A DNA stretch of 5,016 bases from the NCBI GenBank assembly GCA_937920335.1, contig CALGUT010000214.1, positions 1 to 5,016 of the forward strand. Reading direction: 5' to 3'. The notes beneath the pieces are model-generated. The model did not search any database and was not told the DNA's origin. It worked only from the letters and a program-made list of their open reading frames with translations. The first letter of the stretch is position 1. Every line of letters begins with the position of its first letter. Shown in pieces: positions 1 to 4,902 of the stretch. The DNA is from an uncultured Opitutales bacterium. GTDB lineage: Bacteria > Verrucomicrobiota > Verrucomicrobiia > Opitutales > UBA2995. The translations under genes and the position numbers were made by a program.

Positions 1-262
1 CAAGATCGTTGCTGTAACCGTCAACAACGCCCTTCACCATATTGGCGATCAACGAACGCGTTGTTCCATACATCGCCTTAGCGAATCGCGAATTATCGGC
101 TGGTTCTACTTTCAACTGGGCATCCTCAGTGGTTATTTTAACCGCATTTGGAAACTGATGGTGTAATTTGCCCTTAGGGCCTTCAACGGAAACCAAATTA
201 GCTTCGACCGAAATCGAAACTTTCTCTGGAATCTCTACTGGTAATTTTCCAATTCTGCTCAT
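1..262 (-). CDS. rplF: 50S ribosomal protein L6, N-terminal part (cut by window edge)
   Basis: L6 binds 23S rRNA near the factor-binding site at the base of the L7/L12 stalk of the large subunit. The visible 87 codons begin MSRIGKLPVEIPEKVSISVE and continue with the family pattern VEGPKGKL around residues 26-33 and the SRFAKAMYGTTRSLIANMVKGV-like stretch near residues 58-79. This covers the first of the two L6 alpha/beta domains. The C-terminal half lies beyond position 1, so the gene is partial only because of the window limit. The start at 262 is supported by an AAGGA Shine-Dalgarno sequence that overlaps the rpsH stop codon, 7 nt before the ATG. Only 10 nt separate the two genes, so translational coupling to rpsH is likely. 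Identification is from recognised family motifs and gene order. Confidence 0.97.
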   Translation of the reverse strand, partial: MSRIGKLPVEIPEKVSISVEANLVSVEGPKGKLHHQFPNAVKITTEDAQLKVEPADNSRFAKAMYGTTRSLIANMVKGVVDGYSNDL

Positions 263-272
263 CGTAATATCC

Positions 273-665
273 TTACCAGACCTTGCACACAAGTTCGCCG
301 CCTACGTTTTGCTGACGAGCTTGATAGTCCGTCATCACACCATTGGAGGTAGTTAATATTCCAGCGCCCATTCCACCAAGTACCTTTGGCACTTCGGTAG
401 CCGCAAAGTAAATGCGGCGTCCCGGACGACTAAATCGTTCGATCGCGGTGATAGCTGCTTCGCCGTCCACATACTTAAGCTCAACGGTAAGGAACTTTTT
501 ATTGCCTGGCTCCTCTACATCTTCGTAGCTGCGAATGTAGCCGCTCTCCTTCAAGATGCGAGCAATCTCACGCTTCATTTTAGAATGCTGCACAGTGCAA
601 GTATCCTTACCTGCTCGGGATGCATTCCGTATATTAGTTAAAAAATCTGCAATCGGATCTGTCAT
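273..665 (-). CDS. rpsH: 30S ribosomal protein S8
   Basis: S8 is a primary 16S rRNA-binding protein (helix 21 region) of the small-subunit platform. In E. coli it also represses translation of the spc operon. The 130-residue product has the usual family length. It starts MTDPIADFLTNIRNA, matching the DPIADMLTRIRNA signature, has SRPGRRIY at residues 79-86, and ends with the RNA-binding C-terminal domain (VPKVLGGMGAGILTTSNG then VMTD and VGGELVCKVW). The conserved STSKG loop reads TTSNG here (residues 105-109), a mild departure. The ATG at 665 lacks a Shine-Dalgarno sequence, since the upstream bases are AT-rich (TTAACTTAAACTAATC). It follows rpsN after 51 nt, a relatively wide gap that contains a small hairpin. 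The start fits the family N-terminus well. Confidence 0.98.
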   Translation of the reverse strand: MTDPIADFLTNIRNASRAGKDTCTVQHSKMKREIARILKESGYIRSYEDVEEPGNKKFLTVELKYVDGEAAITAIERFSRPGRRIYFAATEVPKVLGGMGAGILTTSNGVMTDYQARQQNVGGELVCKVW

Positions 666-682
666 GATTAGTTTAAGTTAAG

Positions 683-707
683 GTTGGATGATATCCGTAT
701 TTCCAAC
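683..707 (-). other. Predicted small RNA hairpin before rpsH
   Basis: In the transcript, GUUGGA pairs perfectly with UCCAAC to give a 6-bp stem around a 13-nt loop. The hairpin ends 17 nt upstream of the rpsH start. No U-run follows, so it does not look like an intrinsic terminator. It may be a local structure affecting S8 translation or an RNA-processing point, or it may be chance. The pairing is seen directly; any function is inference. Confidence 0.3.
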
Positions 708-716
708 GTGTTTGGT

Positions 717-1022
717 TTACCAAGAGGATTTAGTTACCCCTGGGATACGACCAGCAAGAGCTAGTTCGCGGAAAGTGATACGAGAAAGACCAAAACGCCC
801 CATATAAGCACGAGGACGGCCAGTGATGTTACAGCGATTACGCAAACGAACCGGAGACGAGTTACGAGGGAGCTTAATCAGGGCGCGTTGCGCTTGGAAA
901 AACTCTTCATCGGTTACGTCAGGACTCGATAAAATCTTTTTGAGTTCAGCACGGCGCTCAGCGTATTTTGCAACGAGGCGTTCGCGTTTTTTATTTCTGT
1001 GGATAGCAGATATTTTCGCCAT
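717..1022 (-). CDS. rpsN: 30S ribosomal protein S14, long zinc-independent type
   Basis: S14 sits in the head of the small subunit, contacting S3, S10 and S19 and helping late assembly. The 101-residue product begins MAKISAIHRNKKRERLVAKY and has the strongly conserved C-terminal block RNRCNITGRPRAYMGRFGLS (residues 61-80) followed by RITFRELA and IPGVTKSSW. Length and sequence match the E. coli-like C-minus class. The paired CxxC zinc ligands of the short 61-residue class are absent, with only one Cys present (C64). The gene starts 14 nt after the rplE stop. The leader before its ATG is AT-rich (CTCTTTATTATATT) with no Shine-Dalgarno sequence, so reinitiation after rplE is plausible. Confidence 0.98.
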   Translation of the reverse strand: MAKISAIHRNKKRERLVAKYAERRAELKKILSSPDVTDEEFFQAQRALIKLPRNSSPVRLRNRCNITGRPRAYMGRFGLSRITFRELALAGRIPGVTKSSW

Positions 1023-1036
1023 AATATAATAAAGAG

Positions 1037-1591
1037 TTAAGCTGCGGCGGTTGCCTTACGGAAAGGCATTCCCAAGAGGGTTAATAGTTCAAGTCCTTCG
1101 TCGTCTGTAGTTGCACTAGTAACGATACAGATATCCATACCAACAAGATGCTTGTGAGTATCTACATTGATTTCAGGAAAAATGGTGTGGTCAGTGATTC
1201 CGAGGGTATAATTACCCCTCCCATCCAGCTTCTTTCCAATTCCACGAAAATCTCGAATGAGTGGCAGTGACACTGTAATTAGACGATATAGGAACTCCCA
1301 CATGCTGCTTCCGCGAAGAGTTACTTTCACACCCACTGGCATGCCTTCACGGAGTTTAAAATTGGAAATACTAGTGCGAGCAAGTGTGATGATTGGCTTC
1401 TGCCCAGTTATCAATCCGATGTCTTTTGCAATATCGTTAATGACGTTCTTGTCGTTGGCGGTTCCCACTCCTGAATTCAGGACGATCTTGGTGATCTTAG
1501 GAACTTGCATGACGTTCTTATATCCGCGGCTCTCCATGAGTGCGGGAACGATTTCCTCGTTATAAGTAGTTTTTAGTGCTGGTTGATTCAT
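1037..1591 (-). CDS. rplE: 50S ribosomal protein L5
   Basis: L5 binds 5S rRNA, helps place it in the central protuberance, and contacts P-site tRNA. The 184-residue product carries the family landmarks in order: VMQVPKITKIVLNSGVG (residues 27-43), SGQKP-like TGQKP (62-66), GVKVTLRG with MWEFLYRLI (87-105), IRDFRGI (112-118), DGRGNYTLGI (123-132), and a C-terminal GMPFRK (174-179). A short ATAAA tail follows where E. coli L5 ends at FRK. There is no Shine-Dalgarno sequence before the ATG. Instead the upstream 105-nt gap contains hairpins starting about 6-10 nt from the start codon. In E. coli this is the place where S8 represses spc translation, so structure-dependent control is a reasonable inference. 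The start is set by family alignment. Confidence 0.98.
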   Translation of the reverse strand: MNQPALKTTYNEEIVPALMESRGYKNVMQVPKITKIVLNSGVGTANDKNVINDIAKDIGLITGQKPIITLARTSISNFKLREGMPVGVKVTLRGSSMWEFLYRLITVSLPLIRDFRGIGKKLDGRGNYTLGITDHTIFPEINVDTHKHLVGMDICIVTSATTDDEGLELLTLLGMPFRKATAAA

Positions 1592-1696
1592 CTTGTAAGT
1601 TGCCGAACTTTTAACCCGGCGTAGACGTTAGCGGTCTATAGAAAGGGGGAGGAGAAAGACAAAGTTGAGGTACCTTGGCAAGTGGTTAATAAAACG
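1592..1696 (-). promoter_or_regulatory. Structured rplX-rplE intergenic leader (candidate translational control region)
   Basis: This is the widest gap in an otherwise compact operon, with no coding potential seen. In the transcript it holds a 20-nt pyrimidine tract (1659 down to 1640), a 5-bp hairpin UAGAC/GUCUA (1638-1622), a hairpin GCCG/CGGC extendable by three wobble pairs (1620-1602), and an alternative hairpin AAGUU/AACUU with a CGGC loop (1610-1597). The last two share bases and cannot form together. The region directly precedes the rplE start, matching the position of the E. coli S8 repressor site. Whether it mimics 16S helix 21 was not shown from sequence alone, so the regulatory role is inference. 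Confidence 0.35.
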
Positions 1697-1951
1697 TTAT
1701 TTAGAACGTCGCGCATTGTAGCGTGACTCTTCCATTAAATTGGAAATATGGAGGCTAGCTTCACGTTCAATGATGCCACCTGATTGAGGGTCGTTTTGGT
1801 CAGTCTGCTTTTGGTGTCTTTTCACCATATTGAGACCTTCAACGATCGCACGTTCCTTGATCTTATTGATCTGTAGGACCTTGCCTGATTTACCCTTTTG
1901 GCTGCCACTGATGACTACCACAGTGTCTCCGGTTTTGATATGCATTTTCAT
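1697..1951 (-). CDS. rplX: 50S ribosomal protein L24, short form
   Basis: L24 is an early assembly-initiator protein that binds domain I of 23S rRNA near the exit tunnel. The 84-residue product has an N-terminal KOW domain (about residues 5-32, with TGDTVVVISGSQKGKSGKVL), then VEGLNMVKRHQK (37-48), the GGIIEREASLHISN stretch (58-71), and a basic end ARRSK. It lacks the roughly 20-residue C-terminal strand present in the 104-residue E. coli protein. No homologous continuation is visible in any frame of the following gap, so this looks like a naturally short form rather than a frameshift. It begins 1 nt after the rplN stop. Two ATGs lie 6 nt apart; the upstream one is chosen because the GGAAG Shine-Dalgarno sequence is 9 nt from it. 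Confidence 0.97.
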   Translation of the reverse strand: MKMHIKTGDTVVVISGSQKGKSGKVLQINKIKERAIVEGLNMVKRHQKQTDQNDPQSGGIIEREASLHISNLMEESRYNARRSK

Positions 1952-1952
1952 T

Positions 1953-2318
1953 TTATAAAACTTCCGGTGCTAGGGAAATGATTTTCATGAAGCGTTTGCG
2001 GCGCAATTCACGGGCAACCGGTCCGAAGATACGAGTGCCTTTAGGGTTTTTGTTCGCATCGATAAGTACGATGGCATTGCTATCGAATCGGAGGTAACTG
2101 CCATCAGCCCGGCGAATCGGAGATTTTGTCCGAACAACAACGCCCCGTACTACTTCACCCTTCTTTACAGAAGCGTCCGTCGCACTTTCTTTGATATGGC
2201 ATACGATCACATCGCCAACACTTGCGGTTTTCTTCATCTGACCTAGTCGGCGAATCATCTTCGCTTTTTTGGCGCCAGTGTTGTCAGCGATATCTACACT
2301 ACTAAGAAGTTGTATCAT
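1953..2318 (-). CDS. rplN: 50S ribosomal protein L14
   Basis: L14 lies at the subunit interface, forms bridges to 16S rRNA, and is the docking site for the silencing factor RsfS in bacteria. The 121-residue product (E. coli has 123) starts MIQLLSSVDIADNTGAKKAK and has VGDVIVCHIKE (residues 34-44), KKGEVVRGVVVRTK (52-65), and RRADGSYLRFDSNAIVLID (69-87). It ends with the near-invariant GTRIFGPVARELR and FMKIISLAPEVL. It is the first gene of what is the spc operon in E. coli, but only 27 nt separate it from rpsQ and no convincing promoter is visible there. The Shine-Dalgarno sequence is weak (AGAGAG, about 9-10 nt upstream). The start agrees exactly with the family N-terminus. Confidence 0.98.
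   Translation of the reverse strand: MIQLLSSVDIADNTGAKKAKMIRRLGQMKKTASVGDVIVCHIKESATDASVKKGEVVRGVVVRTKSPIRRADGSYLRFDSNAIVLIDANKNPKGTRIFGPVARELRRKRFMKIISLAPEVL
1961..1965 (-). promoter_or_regulatory. Ribosome binding site of rplX, inside rplN
   Basis: GGAAG lies within the last codons of rplN, 9 nt before the ATG at 1951 and 15 nt before the alternative ATG at 1945. The spacing favours the upstream start. Its position inside rplN suggests translational coupling of L24 to L14. Confidence 0.6.
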
Positions 2319-2345
2319 TATAATGGGTCTCTCTACTAGGAATGA

Positions 2346-2615
2346 TTAGTCCAGAACCGGTGAAACTTCGAGGACACGAGTCACACGGAACCGCTTGAGC
2401 TTGCTCATTGGACGGGTCTCCATGATCTCTACCTTGTCACCTGGCTTGGAGGCGTTTTCCTCATCATGCACATGCAATACCGTCTTTCGGTTAATTACTT
2501 TGTGAAAACGTGGGTGTGGAATTTTGTAAGCCACGGTCACCTTGACGGACTTGTCTCCGGAACGGCTCGATACCACTCCCTGCAAAACTTTTCTACTATT
2601 TCTTTCTTCGGCCAT
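2346..2615 (-). CDS. rpsQ: 30S ribosomal protein S17
   Basis: S17 is a primary 16S rRNA-binding protein of the small-subunit body with an OB fold. The 89-residue product has the usual length. It shows RKVLQGVVSSRSGDKSVKVTV (residues 8-28), the HPRFHKVINRKTVLHVHDE segment (34-52) matching the family's HP-Y-K---R--K---HDE pattern, and GDKVEIMETRPMSKLKRFRV (59-78), matching the GD-V-I-E-RPLSK-K-WR- signature. A good Shine-Dalgarno sequence (CAGGAGA, 2623-2629) lies 7 nt before the ATG. The gene follows rpmC after 14 nt and is the last gene of the S10 operon in E. coli. Confidence 0.98.
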   Translation of the reverse strand: MAEERNSRKVLQGVVSSRSGDKSVKVTVAYKIPHPRFHKVINRKTVLHVHDEENASKPGDKVEIMETRPMSKLKRFRVTRVLEVSPVLD

Positions 2616-2629
2616 AATAATATCTCCTG

Positions 2630-2830
2630 TTACTTAGCTGCAGCAACGGCACGCTCTTTCAAAATGGTTTCCATGCGGGCGATGTCTCTGCGAAGGGCTC
2701 TCAATTCGGACGGTGTTTCAACTTGGCCGGACTGTTTGCGTAGGCGCAAATGCAGCAACTGTGCGCGGGTATCACGCACTTGCTTTTCTATTTCTTGTTC
2801 AGAAAGGTTTCTTACTTCTTTAGCATTCAT
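2630..2830 (-). CDS. rpmC: 50S ribosomal protein L29
   Basis: L29 is a small helical protein beside the polypeptide exit tunnel. Together with L23 it forms part of the docking area for nascent-chain factors. The 66-residue product fits the family's 60-70 residues: MNAKEVRNLSEQEIEKQVRD, then LLHLRLRKQSGQVETPSELR (about residues 25-44), then RRDIARMETILKERA. This is the typical two-helix antiparallel coiled coil with the conserved RKQSGQ turn. The Shine-Dalgarno sequence TAGGAG (2839-2844) contains the rplP stop codon TAG and lies 8 nt before the ATG, so the two genes are 11 nt apart and probably translationally coupled. Confidence 0.97.
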   Translation of the reverse strand: MNAKEVRNLSEQEIEKQVRDTRAQLLHLRLRKQSGQVETPSELRALRRDIARMETILKERAVAAAK

Positions 2831-2841
2831 AGTGTTAACTC

Positions 2842-3261
2842 CTAGTCAATTGTCTCGCGGACAACAAAACGGCATTTGAACGGTAACTTGCCGTCAGCAA
2901 GACGTAGTCCTCCCCGAGCGATCGTTTCGCTAACGCCACCTACTTCAAATAACATTGCGCCGGGCTTGATAACGGCAACCCAATGATCGACGCTACCTTT
3001 ACCCTTACCCATTCTCACTTCCAATGGTTTCTTGGTAATTGGCTTTTGAGGAAATACGCGGATCCATACTTTCCCTTTTCTCTTAAGGTGGCGGGTTACT
3101 GCAACACGTGCGGCCTCAATTTGTTGAGAGGTCATTGCACCTCGCTCAAGCGATTGAATGCCGAAATCACCAAATGCCAAGGTGTTCCCTTTTTGGGCAA
3201 TCCCCTTAACGCGGCCTTTGTGCTGCTTGCGGTATTTAGTTCTGGATGGAAGTAAAGGCAT
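2842..3261 (-). CDS. rplP: 50S ribosomal protein L16
   Basis: L16 binds 23S rRNA near the A-site finger and helps position A-site tRNA; it joins late in 50S assembly. The 139-residue product (E. coli 136) starts MPLLPSRTKYRKQHKGRVKG and carries both family signatures: the IRVFPQKPITKKPLEVRMGK segment (residues 67-86), followed by GKGSVDHWVAVIKPG (87-101). The Arg in EVRMGKGKG (R83) corresponds to the arginine that is hydroxylated in E. coli L16 (R81); whether it is modified here cannot be seen. A strong Shine-Dalgarno sequence AAGGAGA (3271-3277) lies 9 nt upstream of the ATG. The gene follows rpsC after 25 nt. It ends in TAG, whereas its neighbours end in TAA. Confidence 0.98.
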   Translation of the reverse strand: MPLLPSRTKYRKQHKGRVKGIAQKGNTLAFGDFGIQSLERGAMTSQQIEAARVAVTRHLKRKGKVWIRVFPQKPITKKPLEVRMGKGKGSVDHWVAVIKPGAMLFEVGGVSETIARGGLRLADGKLPFKCRFVVRETID

Positions 3262-3286
3262 GATTCAAATTCTCCTTATCGGTGTA

Positions 3287-3913
3287 TTATTCTTCGTTTT
3301 CTTTTAGGACCCAGCATTTGACGCCGATAACGCCGTAGACGGTGCGGGCTTCAGCAAATCCATATTCAATATCTTCGCGAAGTGTATGCAATGGAACGCG
3401 CCCCTTCTTGACCATCTCGGCACGAGCAATATCAGCACCACCGAGCCGACCAGCTACGCGGATCTTGATTCCCTGAACTCCAAGACTATCTGCAATTTGA
3501 ACAGCCTTTTTCATCGCGCGGCGAAAAGATATGCGGCGCTCGAGTTGCAAGGCTACGTTTTCAGCAACCAACTGGGCTTCGATTTCAGGCTTTTTTATTT
3601 CCTGGATATCAAGCATCACTTCACGCTTCACCAACTTGTTTAGTTTGCCCTTAAGCTTTTCTAACTCCTGCCCCTTACGACCAATAACGATTCCCGGACG
3701 GGCGGTGTAGATCTTAACACGAATACGATTGGATGCACGCTCGATAAAAATACGCGGCACAGATGCATACCGAAGTTTGTCGGTAAGAATCTTTCGAATG
3801 TGGTAGTCCTCTTCGAGGCACGGTCCGAATTCTTTCTTATCAGCGTACCAACGCGACTCCCAGTTTCGGCGAACTGCCAGGCGAAATCCAATTGGATGTG
3901 TTTTTTGTCCCAT
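3287..3913 (-). CDS. rpsC: 30S ribosomal protein S3
   Basis: S3 lies at the mRNA entry channel in the small-subunit head and contributes to mRNA unwinding. The 208-residue product starts MGQKTHPIGFRLAVRRNWES. It has a type II KH domain with the GRKG loop at residues 78-81 (in RPGIVIGRKGQELEKL), and the C-terminal S3 domain with LERRISFRRAMKKAVQ (124-139), GIKIRVAGRLGGADIAR (148-164), GRVPLHTLREDIEYGFAEA (171-189) and YGVIGVKCW (193-201). The basic residues R131, R132 and K135, tied to helicase activity in E. coli, are kept. It is shorter than E. coli S3 (233) because it lacks the long C-terminal tail, which is common in the family. No Shine-Dalgarno sequence is visible. The gap to rplV is 18 nt. 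Confidence 0.98.
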   Translation of the reverse strand: MGQKTHPIGFRLAVRRNWESRWYADKKEFGPCLEEDYHIRKILTDKLRYASVPRIFIERASNRIRVKIYTARPGIVIGRKGQELEKLKGKLNKLVKREVMLDIQEIKKPEIEAQLVAENVALQLERRISFRRAMKKAVQIADSLGVQGIKIRVAGRLGGADIARAEMVKKGRVPLHTLREDIEYGFAEARTVYGVIGVKCWVLKENEE

Positions 3914-3931
3914 GATGCTTGTTTAACTAAA

Positions 3932-4267
3932 TTATTTGTTGTCCGAAAGGATGATGCGGATATGGCTGGTGCGTTTTTTAAATGGCTTGGCTGAACCACG
4001 CGCTCCTGCTCGGAACCGTTTCAGACTTGGGCCCTCTTCTATAACAGCTTTGGTGATAATCAAATCCTCACCAGACAGGTTGTTATTGTTCTCAGCATTC
4101 GCGATCGCCGAATGCAGAGTCTTAGCAACCAGTCTAGCTGACTTACGTGGGATGAATTTGAGGAGCTGTTCGGCTTCGGCTGCGCGACGACCTTGTATCT
4201 CACGAATAACTTCGCGCGCTTTTTTGGGTGATACCCGAACATATTTTGTGAGTGCCTGGACTTCCAT
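3932..4267 (-). CDS. rplV: 50S ribosomal protein L22
   Basis: L22 binds all 23S rRNA domains, and its long beta-hairpin lines the peptide exit tunnel at the constriction where macrolides bind. The 111-residue product (E. coli 110) begins MEVQALTKYVRVSPKKAREV. It has the LLKFIPRKSARLVAKTLHSA helix (residues 35-54), NAENNNNLSGEDLII (57-71), and the tunnel hairpin around residues 79-101 (GPSLKRFRAGARGSAKPFKK then RTSHIRIILSD). The hairpin looks intact, with no obvious insertion or deletion relative to E. coli. No clear Shine-Dalgarno sequence precedes the ATG. It normally follows rpsS directly; here a small unknown gene stands between them, 12 nt upstream of this start. Confidence 0.98.
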   Translation of the reverse strand: MEVQALTKYVRVSPKKAREVIREIQGRRAAEAEQLLKFIPRKSARLVAKTLHSAIANAENNNNLSGEDLIITKAVIEEGPSLKRFRAGARGSAKPFKKRTSHIRIILSDNK

Positions 4268-4279
4268 GATTACTTGGTA

Positions 4280-4621
4280 TTAAAGAGTTCTTACTTTGGG
4301 TGTTGCCCGATCTCCAATTGCCAGAGATTCATTGGGGCTTATTTGAGTGATGAGTGCAGCGGAACAGTCCTTGTCCGAGCGAGTTACCAACAACTCACCG
4401 ATTTTGCGACCTTCGCGAAAGACAGATAAAAGCATACCGCGTTCGATTCCTTGCTGGAGACCACCGCTAATAGCCACTAGATCTGCCAATTCTCCCGCTT
4501 CGATGGCGGCTACGTGTAACTGATCCGACCGGTTTTCATTAATTGAGTACAATCCAGTCGCACCGACTCCGGAAACCAGAGTAGCAACAGCCAAAAATCG
4601 TATCCAATTACTGAATTTCAT
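4280..4621 (-). CDS. Unknown small protein with N-terminal signal/anchor, inserted between rpsS and rplV
   Basis: The function of this 113-residue product is not recognised. Residues 1-8 (MKFSNWIR) carry two positive charges and are followed by a hydrophobic stretch at about 9-25 (FLAVATLVSGVGATGLY region), typical of a signal peptide or single membrane anchor. A possible signal peptidase site follows A21 (V-G-A). There is no lipobox. The rest (about 40-113) looks like a small beta-rich domain: GLQQGIERGMLLSVFREGRK (54-73), IGELLVTRS, SAALITQIS and AIGDRA (102-107). This alternation, with a late GDR turn, recalls beta-barrel repeats of some periplasmic proteins such as the FlgT C-terminal domain. 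That likeness is from memory and tentative. The gene lies 6 nt after rpsS and 12 nt before rplV, on the same strand, so it is almost certainly co-transcribed. Its start has no strong Shine-Dalgarno sequence (only AAGAAA). The next in-frame Met is residue 63, which supports this start. Confidence 0.8.
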   Translation of the reverse strand: MKFSNWIRFLAVATLVSGVGATGLYSINENRSDQLHVAAIEAGELADLVAISGGLQQGIERGMLLSVFREGRKIGELLVTRSDKDCSAALITQISPNESLAIGDRATPKVRTL

Positions 4622-4627
4622 GCGTGA

Positions 4628-4897
4628 TTATTTCTTAGTGTGAGTTCCGTGACTTTTGAAAGTGCGAGTAGGAGAAAATTCTCCTAATTTGTGTCCAACC
4701 ATATTTTCAGTTACATACACGGGCAAAAACGCCTTTCCGTTATGCACGTTGATCGTGAGCCCGACAAAGTCAGGAGTTATGGTTGAGCGACGCGACCATG
4801 TGCTGAGTGGCTTACGTAAGTTGGCTCGTTGAGCCTCCTCTACCTTATCCATCAACTTGGGATCTACAAAAAAACCTTTTTTTAGTGAACGAGCCAT
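4628..4897 (-). CDS. rpsS: 30S ribosomal protein S19
   Basis: S19 sits in the small-subunit head with S13, contacting A-site tRNA and the intersubunit bridges. The 89-residue product matches the family's 88-93 residues. It begins MARSLKKGFFVDPKLMDKVE, then has KPLSTWSRRSTITPDFVGLT (residues 29-48) and INVHNGKAFLPVYVTENMVG (49-68). It ends with HKLGEFSPTRTFKSHGTHTK, which contains the S19 signature (HKLGEF-PTR). The ATG lies 5 nt after the rplB stop, with no Shine-Dalgarno sequence (the upstream bases read CGCTAATTCCT), so reinitiation after rplB is likely. Confidence 0.98.
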   Translation of the reverse strand: MARSLKKGFFVDPKLMDKVEEAQRANLRKPLSTWSRRSTITPDFVGLTINVHNGKAFLPVYVTENMVGHKLGEFSPTRTFKSHGTHTKK

Positions 4898-4902
4898 AGG
4901 AA

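Noticed and set aside
1602..1620. Hairpin considered as an intrinsic terminator after rplX
   Set aside because: The stem is short with wobble pairs and is not followed by a U-run; it lies immediately before rplE.
1648..1700. Plus-strand GGAGGAG followed by a possible TTG start near 1665
   Set aside because: The reading frame closes after about 18 codons inside antisense rplX; the purine tract is better read as a pyrimidine tract in the operon RNA.
2317..2322. Perfect TATAAT on the minus strand at the rplN start (possible spc promoter)
   Set aside because: It overlaps the ATG itself, so transcription would begin inside rplN, and there is no -35-like sequence at the right distance; it is part of a short CATTATAATG palindrome.
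2466..2879. 137-codon plus-strand reading frame opposite rpsQ and rpmC
   Set aside because: It is antisense to two unmistakable ribosomal genes, low-complexity in character and without a ribosome binding site; treated as a shadow.
3661..3999. 112-codon minus-strand reading frame spanning the rplV-rpsC junction
   Set aside because: It lies in another frame over the clearly conserved ends of rplV and rpsC, and its translation shows no family resemblance; it is a shadow.
3936..4283. 115-codon plus-strand reading frame opposite rplV
   Set aside because: It mirrors rplV almost end to end, which is a typical antisense artefact of a constrained gene.
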